NCBI GenBank assembly: GCA_019359745.1
Contig: JAHHGT010000001.1
Span: 496,001-560,000, forward strand
Direction: 5' to 3'
Length of the DNA stretch: 64,000 bases
Source: Aphanothece saxicola GSE-SYN-MK-01-06B
GTDB taxonomy: Bacteria; Cyanobacteriota; Cyanobacteriia; PCC-6307; Cyanobiaceae
Below the pieces are notes generated by a model that worked only from the letters and a program-made list of their open reading frames with translations, was not told where the DNA came from and searched no databases. Position 1 is the stretch's first letter. Each line of letters starts with the position of its first letter. Both the position numbers and the translations under genes were made by a program. Positions 1 through 8,289 of this stretch are shown here, piece by piece.

Positions 1-1703
1 CCGCCCTGGCCATCGGGCACCAGTACGCCCCGCCAGAGGCGCTCGCCAGGCTCGGGCGGAGGGGCCCAGCCCGACGGCGCTGCAAGCTCAGCGCCCGCCT
101 CGAGCTGCCCATGCCGATCCAGTCGCTCCGGCGCCTGCAGCGCCAGCCGCTGCCGTTCACGCCAGAGGGGGTGGTGCCAGGGGGTGTCCCATAACGGCAG
201 CACACCGGCAGGGGCGAACGGATCACGGATCAGGGCCTCCTGCAGACGCCGCACCGGCAGGGCGGCCGGCTCCAGACCGTCTTGCACGCACAGGGCCGCC
301 GCCAGCCCGGCGGCCTGGCCGATGTTGAGCACCAGGGGCTGCAGCCGGGTGGCCCCATTCGCCATGTGGCTGACCCCGAAGCCCTTGTCGGCGGCCAGCA
401 GGTTGGTCACCCCCTCACTCACCAGGGCGCCGTAGGGGATGGTGAAAGGGGTGCCGCTCCAGCGGCCGCCCCAGCGGCAGCTCTTGGGGGCCAGGGGCCA
501 GTCGCCGCCGGGGTAGTGGTGGTCGTTGGCGTAGTTGCCCACGGCAATGCTGCTCAACGCTCCTATGGGATTGCAGCTGAGCGGGGCGATGCAGGCACCC
601 TCCCCCTGGGGCAGCAGGTGCTGCTCCAGTACCAGCTCGCGGGCCACCAGCCGGCGGCCCTCGCGCCAGTAGGGCATCAGCGCCAGCGATCCGCCGCCGC
701 TGAGCCGCCCGGCGCTGGCCTCCTCTGGCATGGGAAACACGGCTGCCGGCCCCAGCCAGCCGCCGCTGGCCTGGTGCAGGGCGGCGGCGAAGGCCTCGCT
801 GTGGGCGCGCATGGCGTCGTTCAGATCCCGCTCGGCCGCCGCGGCTTCAGCGGCCCCGCCGGCGATCTGCTCGGTGAAGGCCCGCTCCAGGCCGTGGTGC
901 CAGTCGTTGCCGTGCAGGGGCCAATTCAGCATCACCAGGCCTCCCGGCAAGCGGCCGTAGGTGAGGGTGCGCTCCAGTCCGAAGGCTTCGGTGGCCGCTG
1001 CGAACGGTTGCGGCAAGCGGGGGGGCGTACGTCGCCAGGCCTCGGCCTCGGGGGCCGCCGTTCCGCCCCGTTCATCCAGCTGGCCCAGGCACACCCAGGT
1101 GGGTGACTGGACCGGCTGCCGCTGGAAGAAGGGATCGCGCCCGAGGCGCTCGGCCGTGGGGGCGCTGGGTTCCTGCCAGAGCTCCTGGGCCTCCCAGCCA
1201 AAGCGGAAGGGGGCAACGGCGAGGGGGTAGAGCTCGCCCCGGTCGCTGCCGTCGATCACGATCGTGGGCAACAGGCGCCGCTGGAGGCCCCTGTGCTCCA
1301 CCGTCACCGCGCCGATGCGGTCGGCGTCGCGCTCCACCGCCTCCAGCCGCACGCCGGACCACCACTCCAGCCGATCCTCAGCGGCCACCCAGCGGCGCAG
1401 GATCCGCTCGGCGCTGGCGGGGCGGTAGCCGAAGCAGCTGACCCAGTTCTGATCCAGACCCTCCGGCTCGATCCATTGCAGGGCCCGCAGCAGCGCCCCC
1501 CACAGACCGCTCTGCCAGGGGCTCAGCTCGTTGCCGTCGGGTGCGCAGACGCCGGCGGCGCTCACCATCCCGCCGAGCCAGGGCCCGGGGGTGAGCAGCA
1601 GGGTGTCGGCACCGGAGCGGGCGGCCTGCAGGGCGGCGGCCACACCACCGCTGCCGCCGCCCCACACGAGCACCTGGGCCCTGCGATCGAAGCCCGTGCG
1701 CAT
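1..1703 (-). CDS. FAD-dependent oxidoreductase (FAD_oxidored family), C-terminus cut by window edge
   Basis: The frame stays open from an ATG at 1703 to base 1, giving at least 567 residues; the stop lies outside the window. The N-terminus has a dinucleotide-binding motif (VLVWGGGSGGVAAAL, about residues 11-25), followed by an LGGMVSAAGV stretch. Near the cut end is a second FAD-contact region with the wording GVSHMANGATRLQP and then NIGQAAGLAAAL. These fit the FAD_oxidored group (PF12831-like) of large soluble flavoproteins, whose substrates are mostly unknown. It is divergent from metG, with about 150 bp between the two starts. I infer a flavoprotein oxidoreductase, probably cytosolic, and cannot name the substrate. 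The family is fairly secure; the precise role is not. Confidence 0.75.
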   Translation of the reverse strand, partial: MRTGFDRRAQVLVWGGGSGGVAAALQAARSGADTLLLTPGPWLGGMVSAAGVCAPDGNELSPWQSGLWGALLRALQWIEPEGLDQNWVSCFGYRPASAERILRRWVAAEDRLEWWSGVRLEAVERDADRIGAVTVEHRGLQRRLLPTIVIDGSDRGELYPLAVAPFRFGWEAQELWQEPSAPTAERLGRDPFFQRQPVQSPTWVCLGQLDERGGTAAPEAEAWRRTPPRLPQPFAAATEAFGLERTLTYGRLPGGLVMLNWPLHGNDWHHGLERAFTEQIAGGAAEAAAAERDLNDAMRAHSEAFAAALHQASGGWLGPAAVFPMPEEASAGRLSGGGSLALMPYWREGRRLVARELVLEQHLLPQGEGACIAPLSCNPIGALSSIAVGNYANDHHYPGGDWPLAPKSCRWGGRWSGTPFTIPYGALVSEGVTNLLAADKGFGVSHMANGATRLQPLVLNIGQAAGLAAALCVQDGLEPAALPVRRLQEALIRDPFAPAGVLPLWDTPWHHPLWRERQRLALQAPERLDRHGQLEAGAELAAPSGWAPPPEPGERLWRGVLVPDGQG

Positions 1704-1852
1704 CGGGGAGAAGGGGCCGGGGTCAGGGGGCCAGCATCCCATCCCGGGGCCATGGGTAGGATCCGGGCCCCGGGCCTGGGCCCACGGGCGTCACGGGGGG
1801 CGTCACGGGACACCCTCCTGCCGCCGGCGGACCGGGCCGACGTCGCCTGCCG

Positions 1853-3403
1853 ATGACCTATACCCTCTCCACTCCCCTCTATTACGTCAACGATCGCGCC
1901 CACCTGGGCAGCACCTACACCACCCTGGCCTGCGACAGCATCGCCCGCTTCCGGCGGCTGCAGGGCGAGCGGGTCACCTTCATCACCGGCTGCGACGAGC
2001 ACGGTCTCAAGATCCAGCGCTCGGCCGAGGCCGCCGGCCTCACCCCCCAGGCGCACTGCGACGCCATCAGCGGCGAGTACCGCGACCTCTGGCGCCGCTG
2101 GGGCATCAGCAACGACCGCTTCATCCGCACCACCGACCCGCGCCACCGGGCGATCGTGGAGCAGTTCTTCGCCCGGGTCGAGGCCAGCGGCGATGTGATC
2201 GAAGGGCGTCAGCAGGGCTGGTACTGCGTCGCCTGTGAGGAGTTCAAGGAGGAATCGCCGGCGGCCACCGAGCCCCACTGCCCGATCCACCTGCGCCCCC
2301 TCGAGTGGCGCGACGAACTGAACCTCTTCTTCCGCCTCTCCCGGTACCAGGAGCAGATCGAACAACTGGTGGCCAGCGATGGCTTCATCGCGCCGCGCTC
2401 CCGGCGCCGGGAGGTGGAGAACTTCGTCGCCGGCGGCTTGCGGGACTTCTCCATCTCCCGGCTCGATCTGCCCTGGGGCATTCCGGTTCCCGGCTACGAC
2501 GGCCATACCTTTTATGTGTGGTTCGACGCCCTGCTCGGCTACCTCTCGGCCCTGCTCGAGCCCGACGATCCCGCCGACCTGACCCTGCTGGCCGAGCGTG
2601 GCTGGCCCGCCCAGCTGCATGTGATCGGCAAGGACATCCTGCGCTTCCACGCCGTCTACTGGCCGGCCATGCTGCTCTCTGCTGGCCTGCCCCTGCCGGA
2701 GAAGGTCTTCGGCCATGGCTTCCTCACCCGCGAGGGCCAGAAGATGGGCAAGTCGCTCGGCAACGTGCTCGATCCCGACGTGCTGCTGGAGCGCTGTGGT
2801 GCCGATGCGGTGCGCTGGTACCTGCTGCGGGACATCCCCTTCGGCGATGACGGCGATTTTCAGCAGCAGCGCTTCAGCGACCTGGTCAACAACGACCTGG
2901 CCAACACGATCGGCAACCTGCTCAACCGCACCTCCTCGATGGCGCGCCGCTGGTTCGACGGGGCCGTTCCGCCGGCCGGTGATGCCGCCGCTGCCGACCA
3001 TCCGCTGGCCCTGCGCTCCACGGCCTGTGCTGAGGCTGTTGATGCCGGCCTGGAGGCCCTGGATTTCCGCTCGGCCGCCGTGGCCATCCTGGAGCTGGCC
3101 GAGGCCGCCAACGGCTTTCTCAACGACCGAGCCCCCTGGAAGGCGATCAAAAGCGACGAGGGCCGTCCCGGGGTGGCTGCCGATCTCTACGCCGTTCTGG
3201 AAACCAGCCGCTGGGTGGCCGTGCTGCTGGCCCCCCTGCTGCCCGATCTCTCCGGGCGGATGCTCGACCAGCTGGCCCAGCCGCCACTTGTTGGCGACAG
3301 CGGCTGGACGGCGGCCCGACACTGGGGGAAGCTGGCCTGCGGCCATCCCCTGCCCGAACCGACACCGGTGCTGCACCGTCTGGAACTGGATTCCCCCCTT
3401 TGA
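1853..3403 (+). CDS. metG: methionine--tRNA ligase
   Basis: Methionyl-tRNA synthetase charges tRNA-Met in the cytosol. The class I signature is clear: HLGS near residue 17 (the HIGH motif), TGCDEHG shortly after, and KMGKS near residue 298 (the KMSKS loop). A zinc knuckle with CVAC and CPIH around residues 126-144 is present. The protein has 516 residues and stops after the anticodon-binding helical domain, so it lacks the C-terminal tRNA-binding (EMAP-like) extension of longer bacterial enzymes, as is common in cyanobacteria. The stop TGA shares bases with the TTG start of the next gene, so the LptC-like gene is probably co-transcribed and translationally coupled. A tRNA-Met gene lies about 6 kb downstream. 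Confidence 0.97.
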   Translation: MTYTLSTPLYYVNDRAHLGSTYTTLACDSIARFRRLQGERVTFITGCDEHGLKIQRSAEAAGLTPQAHCDAISGEYRDLWRRWGISNDRFIRTTDPRHRAIVEQFFARVEASGDVIEGRQQGWYCVACEEFKEESPAATEPHCPIHLRPLEWRDELNLFFRLSRYQEQIEQLVASDGFIAPRSRRREVENFVAGGLRDFSISRLDLPWGIPVPGYDGHTFYVWFDALLGYLSALLEPDDPADLTLLAERGWPAQLHVIGKDILRFHAVYWPAMLLSAGLPLPEKVFGHGFLTREGQKMGKSLGNVLDPDVLLERCGADAVRWYLLRDIPFGDDGDFQQQRFSDLVNNDLANTIGNLLNRTSSMARRWFDGAVPPAGDAAAADHPLALRSTACAEAVDAGLEALDFRSAAVAILELAEAANGFLNDRAPWKAIKSDEGRPGVAADLYAVLETSRWVAVLLAPLLPDLSGRMLDQLAQPPLVGDSGWTAARHWGKLACGHPLPEPTPVLHRLELDSPL

Positions 3404-4530
3404 CCCCTCCCCTCCTGGCCCGACCCTGGCTCCTGGCAGCCCCGCTGCTGTTGCTCACGGGCTGCGGTGGCGGTGAGGTGGCCCGCGAGACGGCCCCCAC
3501 CCCCTTCGTTTTTCGCTCCCTGGATCTGCGTCAGCAGGACGTGTTTGGTCGCCCCAACTGGGAGCTGACCAGCCCGGAGGCCCGCTACGACCTGCGGCGA
3601 AGGGTGGCCCGTGCTCTCCAGCCCCGCGGCGTGATTTTCAGCAACGGCAAACCCGCCTACCGGGTGGAGGCCTCCACCGGAACGGTGATCAACGACGGGG
3701 CCGTGATCCTGCTGGAGGGTCGGATCCGGCTGCAGCGTCTGGGCAACGCACCGGTGATGATCCAAGGCTCCCGGGTGCGCTGGATCCCCAGCCGCAACCT
3801 GATGGAAATCGACCGACACCCGGAGGGCTTTGATCCCAACACCCGGCTATCGGCCGATCGGGCCACCTTCCGCCTCGACAAGGACACCCTGGAATTGCAG
3901 GGAAAGCCGCGCCTGCAGCGCTGGGCCCTGGCCTTTGATCCCTTCCTGGCCAATCCCGTCGGCGCCCCCCAGATCGTGGTGACCGTGGCCTCGGTGCTGT
4001 GGCAACCCGGCACTGGCGCCCTCACCGCCGGCGGTCCGGTGCTGGGGGAACGGCGGCCACCGGGCTCAGCCCCTGGCGCCCCCCTCCAGACCCTCACGGC
4101 CACCTCCTTGAACGGCAACACCCAGAGGCAGCTGTTCAACCTGGGGCCGCCGGTGCTGTTCAGCGATCCGGCGGTGGCTGGTGGCGCCAGCGCCCGCGGC
4201 AAGGCGATGCAGGTGGATGCGGCCCAGCAGCTGGTGCGCATTCCGGCGGGTTGCTTCATCCAGCAGGACGGCGCCAGCCTCGAGGCCCAGAGCTGCTCCT
4301 GGAACTGGCAGACCCAGGCTGTGGCGGCCGATGGCTCGGTGTTGCTCCAGCGCCCCGCCAGCCGCCAGCTCACCCGGGGCAGTCTGCTGCGGGGCCAGCT
4401 GGGTCAGAAGGGCTCCGTCGTCGTCACGGCTCCAGGCGGGCAGGTGTTCAGCCAGTTCCAGGTGCCGCCGTCGAAGACGCCTGCCCGGCCGGCCCGTCCC
4501 CGGCCGAAACCCGAGCCAATTCGCCTGTGA
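3400..4530 (+). CDS. lptC: LptC-like lipoprotein, LPS export periplasmic bridge
   Basis: This 376-residue protein starts at a TTG that overlaps the metG stop by 4 bp. It has a lipoprotein signal with the lipobox LTGC at residues 19-22. Residues 35-170 read as an LptC domain: a beta-rich repeat with YDLRRRVARALQPRGVIF and VEASTGTVINDGAVIL. A second beta-rich half (about 190-350) follows, making it about twice the length of E. coli LptC. LptC links the inner-membrane ABC transporter LptBFG to periplasmic LptA; the lptA, lptB and lptF/G homologues lie at 30.6-33.1 kb in this window. The lipid anchor replaces the single N-terminal helix of E. coli LptC. Its 3' end runs 83 bp into the convergent CCB gene. 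Confidence 0.8.
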   Translation: MTPPLLARPWLLAAPLLLLTGCGGGEVARETAPTPFVFRSLDLRQQDVFGRPNWELTSPEARYDLRRRVARALQPRGVIFSNGKPAYRVEASTGTVINDGAVILLEGRIRLQRLGNAPVMIQGSRVRWIPSRNLMEIDRHPEGFDPNTRLSADRATFRLDKDTLELQGKPRLQRWALAFDPFLANPVGAPQIVVTVASVLWQPGTGALTAGGPVLGERRPPGSAPGAPLQTLTATSLNGNTQRQLFNLGPPVLFSDPAVAGGASARGKAMQVDAAQQLVRIPAGCFIQQDGASLEAQSCSWNWQTQAVAADGSVLLQRPASRQLTRGSLLRGQLGQKGSVVVTAPGGQVFSQFQVPPSKTPARPARPRPKPEPIRL

Positions 4531-5131
4531 GGCGCCGGCCCCAGCCTTCCACCCAGGTCAGATCGCTGCGGCTGAAACAGCGCGGCGACCAGCCGCCCAG
4601 CACCAGCACCCCCTCCTGCCCCAGCGGCTGGACCAGCACCGCCGGCAGTCCGGTGGGCAGGGCAGCGAACTCCTCCCGACCCGGGTAGAGCTTCAGGTCC
4701 ACCAGGGAGATCGCCTTGCCGGTGGCCGTGCAACGGCTGCAGATCGCCCCCGGCTGGAACGCGCCGCTGCCCAGCAGCCCCCGTTCCAGCAGAACGCGGC
4801 CGCGCCAATGGAGCAGCACCACTGCAGCGGGCGTGGCGGTCAGGAGCATCGTGCTGCCCCAGCCCAGCTCTTCGGCCAGCGTGGCCTCCAGATCCGGAGC
4901 CAGGCGGAGTCCTTCGCGGCCCTCCAGGGGCACCCGCTCCGGAGCCACGGGTTCCGCCCGCTGCCACAGCAGGGCCACCAACAGCAGAAGTACCGACAGG
5001 ATGCTGCCCAGCACCGAGGCCCGCTCCAGGGAAGGGTCGAGGCTGGGGGCGGTCATCTGGTTGAGCACCACCAGTCCCAGTCCCGTCAGACCACAGGCCA
5101 GAACAACGCGGGCGGCGGCAGGCATCGCCAT
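4448..5131 (-). CDS. cofactor assembly of complex C subunit B (CCB2/CCB4 family)
   Basis: The protein has 227 residues with two N-terminal hydrophobic segments (about 7-25 and 40-58) followed by a soluble domain. The text GWGSTMLLTATPAA and GRVLLERGLLG resembles the CCB2/CCB4 family, which helps attach heme c(n) (heme ci) covalently to cytochrome b6 of the b6f complex in chloroplasts and cyanobacteria. The soluble part faces the stroma or cytoplasm in the plant proteins. It is divergent from the TPM-domain gene (about 77 bp from the preferred start) and convergent with lptC, overlapping it by 83 bp. Family membership is from recognition of the layout and sequence; I cannot separate CCB2 from CCB4. 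Confidence 0.7.
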   Translation of the reverse strand: MAMPAAARVVLACGLTGLGLVVLNQMTAPSLDPSLERASVLGSILSVLLLLVALLWQRAEPVAPERVPLEGREGLRLAPDLEATLAEELGWGSTMLLTATPAAVVLLHWRGRVLLERGLLGSGAFQPGAICSRCTATGKAISLVDLKLYPGREEFAALPTGLPAVLVQPLGQEGVLVLGGWSPRCFSRSDLTWVEGWGRRLTGELARVSAGDGPAGQASSTAAPGTG

Positions 5132-5208
5132 CGAGGAGTCCGGGTATCAAAGGTGCCTTCAGGATGCCGGAACGCAGTGGCAACGGCAGACTGGTGGCGT
5201 CTTGCACG

Positions 5209-5910
5209 ATGGTCTTGGCTTCAGTGACCCCTCTGCGCCGGTCCCTGCTCTCCCTGGTGCTGGCCCTTGCGCTGGTGCTGGTCGCTCCTGTCGCTGCCGC
5301 CCTGGCCGTGTCCGCTGCCGACCTGCCCCCCCGACCACCGGCCGAGCACGTGCTCGATGACGCCAAGGTGCTGAGCCGCGCCGGCAAGGCCGAGATCGAG
5401 CACCAGCTGGAGAGCTTCTCGACGGAACGGGTCGATGCACGGCTGATCACCCTCACCCGGCTCGACTACGGGCTGGGTCTTGACGGCCTGGCCGACCAGC
5501 TGCTGGAACGCTGGACGGCCGACCCCCCGGCTGGCCGCAGCCCGGATCCCCTGCTGCTGCTGCTGATCGACACCCAGACCCGGGCCACGGCGATTGCCGC
5601 CCAGGCCCCCCTTGACCGGCAGCTGCCCAGCGAGCTGCTGGAAAGCACCGCCGCCACCACCATGGCCCAGCCCCTGCGCAGCGGTGATCGCTACCGCCAG
5701 GCCGCCGTCGATGCCCTGCAACGCCTTGCCACCGTTCTCCAGGGCGGTGAAGATCCGGGGGAACCCGTCATCGAGGAGACCGCCGCCGTCGTCAGCAACA
5801 TCCCCACCCGTGAGGAAACCTCCAGCAGCAACGCCTTCACCTGGGTGATCGTCCTGCTGGTGGTGGGGACCGTGGTGCCGATGCTCACCTGGTGGGTCTT
5901 CTCCCGTTGA
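5209..5910 (+). CDS. TPM-domain (Psb32-like) membrane-anchored protein
   Basis: The preferred start (5209) gives 233 residues; an ATG at 5164 in the same frame would add 15 residues that look like leader. The order is a signal peptide or membrane helix (about residues 9-33), a TPM domain (DUF477; starts near the wording VLDDAKVLSRAGKAEIEHQL), and a C-terminal membrane helix ending WWVFSR. TPM domains occur in Psb32, tied to photosystem II repair and protection, and in plant TLP18.3. With its signal peptide the domain should sit in the thylakoid lumen or periplasm. It is followed 22 bp later by pcxA. Function beyond the domain is inferred from these relatives. Confidence 0.75.
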   Translation: MVLASVTPLRRSLLSLVLALALVLVAPVAAALAVSAADLPPRPPAEHVLDDAKVLSRAGKAEIEHQLESFSTERVDARLITLTRLDYGLGLDGLADQLLERWTADPPAGRSPDPLLLLLIDTQTRATAIAAQAPLDRQLPSELLESTAATTMAQPLRSGDRYRQAAVDALQRLATVLQGGEDPGEPVIEETAAVVSNIPTREETSSSNAFTWVIVLLVVGTVVPMLTWWVFSR

Positions 5911-5932
5911 TCCCCCCGCGCCTCTCCTCCCC

Positions 5933-7078
5933 ATGGGACTGACTGACTGGATGGGCACCTTCGGGCGGGCCCAGTCGCTTGACCTGAGCGCCGATCTCGA
6001 GCGCGGCTACGAAGCCGCGCTGCTCATCCAGAGCATCGAGATGGAGCACTACAACGACCGTCCGGTGCGTCCTGAGCTGGAGCTGAGCATTCCGCGGGCC
6101 ATGCAGGCCCAGGTGCTGCGCCGCTTCAGGGCGGCCCTACAGGTCTGCCGTCAGGCTCGGACGGTGCTGGCCCCCTACCGGCAGGAACTTTCCGGGCAGG
6201 AACTGCGCCAGTTCCAGCTGATCGACACGGTCACCGGCCGTTACGCCGTGGCCAGGGAGGAGCTGCCGGCCCTGAGTCGCTCGCCGGAGATGCTGCCCCG
6301 CAGCCTGGTGAGCGTGGTCGACACGGTGCGTCGCCAGCTGGATCCGGAAGCGGAGGCGAGTGTGGTGGCGGGCTTCCGCCGCCGCCGCGACTCCACGCTG
6401 GTGTCGCTGCGCATCCTGCTGCTGCTGATCCTGGTGCCGGTGCTGGTGCAACAGGTGAGCCGCACTTACGTCGTGTCGCCTTTGGTCGATCGCTTCGCCC
6501 CCGACAACGCCTTCCTCACCTACCCCAAGCCCCACCTGGAGGAGAGGGCCGTCGAGAAGCTGCGCGTCTACCAGGCCGAGATCGAATTTGACGCCCTGCT
6601 GGAGGGCAAGCCCCTGCCCAGCCGTGAGGAGCTGCAGCTGGAGCTGTCCAAGCGGGCCCATGTCCTCAAGGAGGAGGCCGATCAGGAAAGCACCCATGCC
6701 ATCAAGAATGTCCTGGCGGATGTCTGCGGCTTCATCGGCTTTGTGGCCGTCGCCATTGCCGGCCGGCGCGACATCCAGGTGCTGAGGGGTTTCATCGATG
6801 AGCTGGTGTATGGCTTGAGTGACAGTGCCAAGGCCTTCGCCATCATTCTGTTCACGGACATCTTCGTGGGATTTCACAGTCCGGAAGGCTGGACGGTGCT
6901 GCTCGATGGTGTCGCTCACCATCTGGGATTGCCGGCCCAGGAAAACTTCGTGATGCTGTTCATTGCCACGTTCCCGGTGGTGCTGGCCACGATCTTCAAG
7001 TACTGGATCTTCCGCTACCTCAACCGTGTGTCGCCGTCGTCGGTGGCCACCCTGCGCAACATGAACGGTGGCAGCTGA
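5933..7078 (+). CDS. pcxA: proton extrusion protein PcxA (CemA homologue)
   Basis: The protein has 381 residues. The N-terminal 150 are soluble and helical, with EHYNDRPVRPELELSIPR near residue 38 as a typical family stretch. Four hydrophobic segments follow, around residues 160-180, 258-278, 300-316 and 340-365. The last soluble stretch before the end reads KYWIFRYLNRVSPSS, a strongly conserved PcxA/CemA ending. In Synechocystis PcxA is needed for light-induced Na+-dependent proton extrusion and indirectly for CO2 and nitrate uptake; CemA is its chloroplast envelope relative. The 3' end overlaps the start of cobU by 11 bp. Confidence 0.92.
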   Translation: MGLTDWMGTFGRAQSLDLSADLERGYEAALLIQSIEMEHYNDRPVRPELELSIPRAMQAQVLRRFRAALQVCRQARTVLAPYRQELSGQELRQFQLIDTVTGRYAVAREELPALSRSPEMLPRSLVSVVDTVRRQLDPEAEASVVAGFRRRRDSTLVSLRILLLLILVPVLVQQVSRTYVVSPLVDRFAPDNAFLTYPKPHLEERAVEKLRVYQAEIEFDALLEGKPLPSREELQLELSKRAHVLKEEADQESTHAIKNVLADVCGFIGFVAVAIAGRRDIQVLRGFIDELVYGLSDSAKAFAIILFTDIFVGFHSPEGWTVLLDGVAHHLGLPAQENFVMLFIATFPVVLATIFKYWIFRYLNRVSPSSVATLRNMNGGS

Positions 7079-7646
7079 GTCCCTGTTCGGGGAGTCTCGC
7101 CAGCCACGCCTCACCCTCGTCAGCGGGCCCTCGCGGGGGGGCAAGAGCCGCTGGGCTGAACATCTGGCCGCTGGGAGCGGCCTGGCGGTGGTCTACCTGG
7201 CCACCGGACCATCCCTGCCCGACGATCCGGCCTGGCAGGAGCGGCTGCAGCGCCATCGCCAGCGGCGCCCGCCCCAGTGGAGCTGCCGTGAGGTAGGCGG
7301 CGAACTCACGGCTGCCCTCGCCGACCTGGAACCGGTCCAGCTGGGCCTGGTGGATTCGCTCGGCACCTGGGTGGCCGCCCACCTGGAGCTGGAGCCGCAG
7401 GACTGGGCCCTCCGCTGCGCCGACCTGATCACCGCCATCCGCCGCTGCCGGGCGCCCCTGGTGGTCGTCTGTGAGGAAACGGGCTGGGGCGTGGTGCCGG
7501 CCACCGCCGCCGGATCCCGCTTCCGTGACCGGCTGGGAAGGCTGCAGCAGGACCTCCAGGACCAAAGCGAGGCCGCCTGGCTCGTCCTGCAGGGCCGTGC
7601 CATCGACCTGCTGGCCCTCAGCCAGCCTGTCCCCCCCGACCACTGA
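7068..7646 (+). CDS. cobU: adenosylcobinamide kinase / adenosylcobinamide-phosphate guanylyltransferase
   Basis: CobU (CobP) phosphorylates adenosylcobinamide and then attaches GMP, in the late nucleotide-loop assembly of cobalamin. The P-loop is GPSRGGKS at about residues 20-27. The HRQRRPPQW stretch matches the RHxxxRPxxW region that carries the guanylylated histidine. EETGWGVVP is the other conserved block of the family. It has 192 residues, normal for the family. The GTG start lies inside the last codons of pcxA, so translation is probably coupled. No other nucleotide-loop gene and no clear cobalamin riboswitch lies next to it. A CobW-type GTPase gene at 12-13 kb is not part of this operon. 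Confidence 0.93.
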   Translation: MAAESLFGESRQPRLTLVSGPSRGGKSRWAEHLAAGSGLAVVYLATGPSLPDDPAWQERLQRHRQRRPPQWSCREVGGELTAALADLEPVQLGLVDSLGTWVAAHLELEPQDWALRCADLITAIRRCRAPLVVVCEETGWGVVPATAAGSRFRDRLGRLQQDLQDQSEAAWLVLQGRAIDLLALSQPVPPDH

Positions 7647-7658
7647 GGGCCACGCCGC

Positions 7659-8150
7659 ATGCCCCGCGTCGTTCTGTTCCAGCCCCAGATTCCCCCGAAC
7701 ACCGGCAACGTGGCGCGCACCTGCGCCGCCACCGGCTCAGAGCTGCATCTGATTGAACCCCTCGGCTTCACGATCAGCGACCGCCACCTGCGCCGCGCCG
7801 GCCTGGACTACTGGCCCTGGGTGTCGCTGCAGTGCCATGCCGACCTGGCCTGCTTCCAGGCGGAACGGCAGCGGCGGGGTGGCCGGCTGATCGCCCTCAG
7901 CAGCCAGGTGGAGGCCGCCTACACGGACTTCCGCTTCCGCAGCGACGACTGGTTGCTCTTCGGACGCGAGACGGACGGATTACCGAACGCCCTGCAGGCG
8001 TCGGCCGAGGCGCGACTCACCATCCCCATGGCCCGCCGGGCCCGTCCCGGCGAGGGGGGGGTCCGCAGCCTCAATCTCTCGGTGTCCGTTGGCGTCGTGC
8101 TGTTTGAGGCCCTCCGCCAGCTCGGGCCCAGCGGGGGAGGCCAGGGCTGA
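7659..8150 (+). CDS. trmL: tRNA (cytidine(34)-2'-O)-methyltransferase
   Basis: The protein has 163 residues of the SPOUT (SpoU-TrmD) methyltransferase fold. TrmL methylates the ribose of the wobble base in tRNA-Leu isoacceptors. Key blocks are QPQIPPNTGNVARTC at residues 8-22, FGRETDGLP in the middle (motif 2) and the knot region IPMARRARPGEGGVRSLNLS near the end (motif 3). It starts 12 bp after cobU on the same strand. The sequence carries the Asn and Ser of the SLNLS motif that bind S-adenosylmethionine, so it looks active. Confidence 0.93.
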   Translation: MPRVVLFQPQIPPNTGNVARTCAATGSELHLIEPLGFTISDRHLRRAGLDYWPWVSLQCHADLACFQAERQRRGGRLIALSSQVEAAYTDFRFRSDDWLLFGRETDGLPNALQASAEARLTIPMARRARPGEGGVRSLNLSVSVGVVLFEALRQLGPSGGGQG

Positions 8151-8289
8151 GATCGGCGCGGGACTGTCCTGGTGTCACGACCGAGTTGTGCCTGAGGAAC
8201 CTTGCCTCTGGAGGTTCATGGCGCTACTGTCTGCCGGACCCACAGATGTTGGCTTCTCTGATGGGTTTTGTCCGATGGATGTGAAATGC

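Noticed and set aside
282-1106. Long plus-strand frame of 274 codons opposite the left-edge FAD gene
   Set aside because: Its translation is low-complexity Gly/Ala/Gln text with no motif, while the minus strand reads a clear FAD oxidoreductase through the same bases.
1562-3376. 604-codon minus-strand frame over metG
   Set aside because: It is the antisense of the metG gene, which has all class I motifs; GC-rich codon use leaves such open antisense frames throughout the window.
7060-7080. Cobalamin riboswitch before cobU, and a BirA operator before bioY
   Set aside because: cobU starts inside pcxA with no leader, and no dyad of BirA type could be read before bioY.
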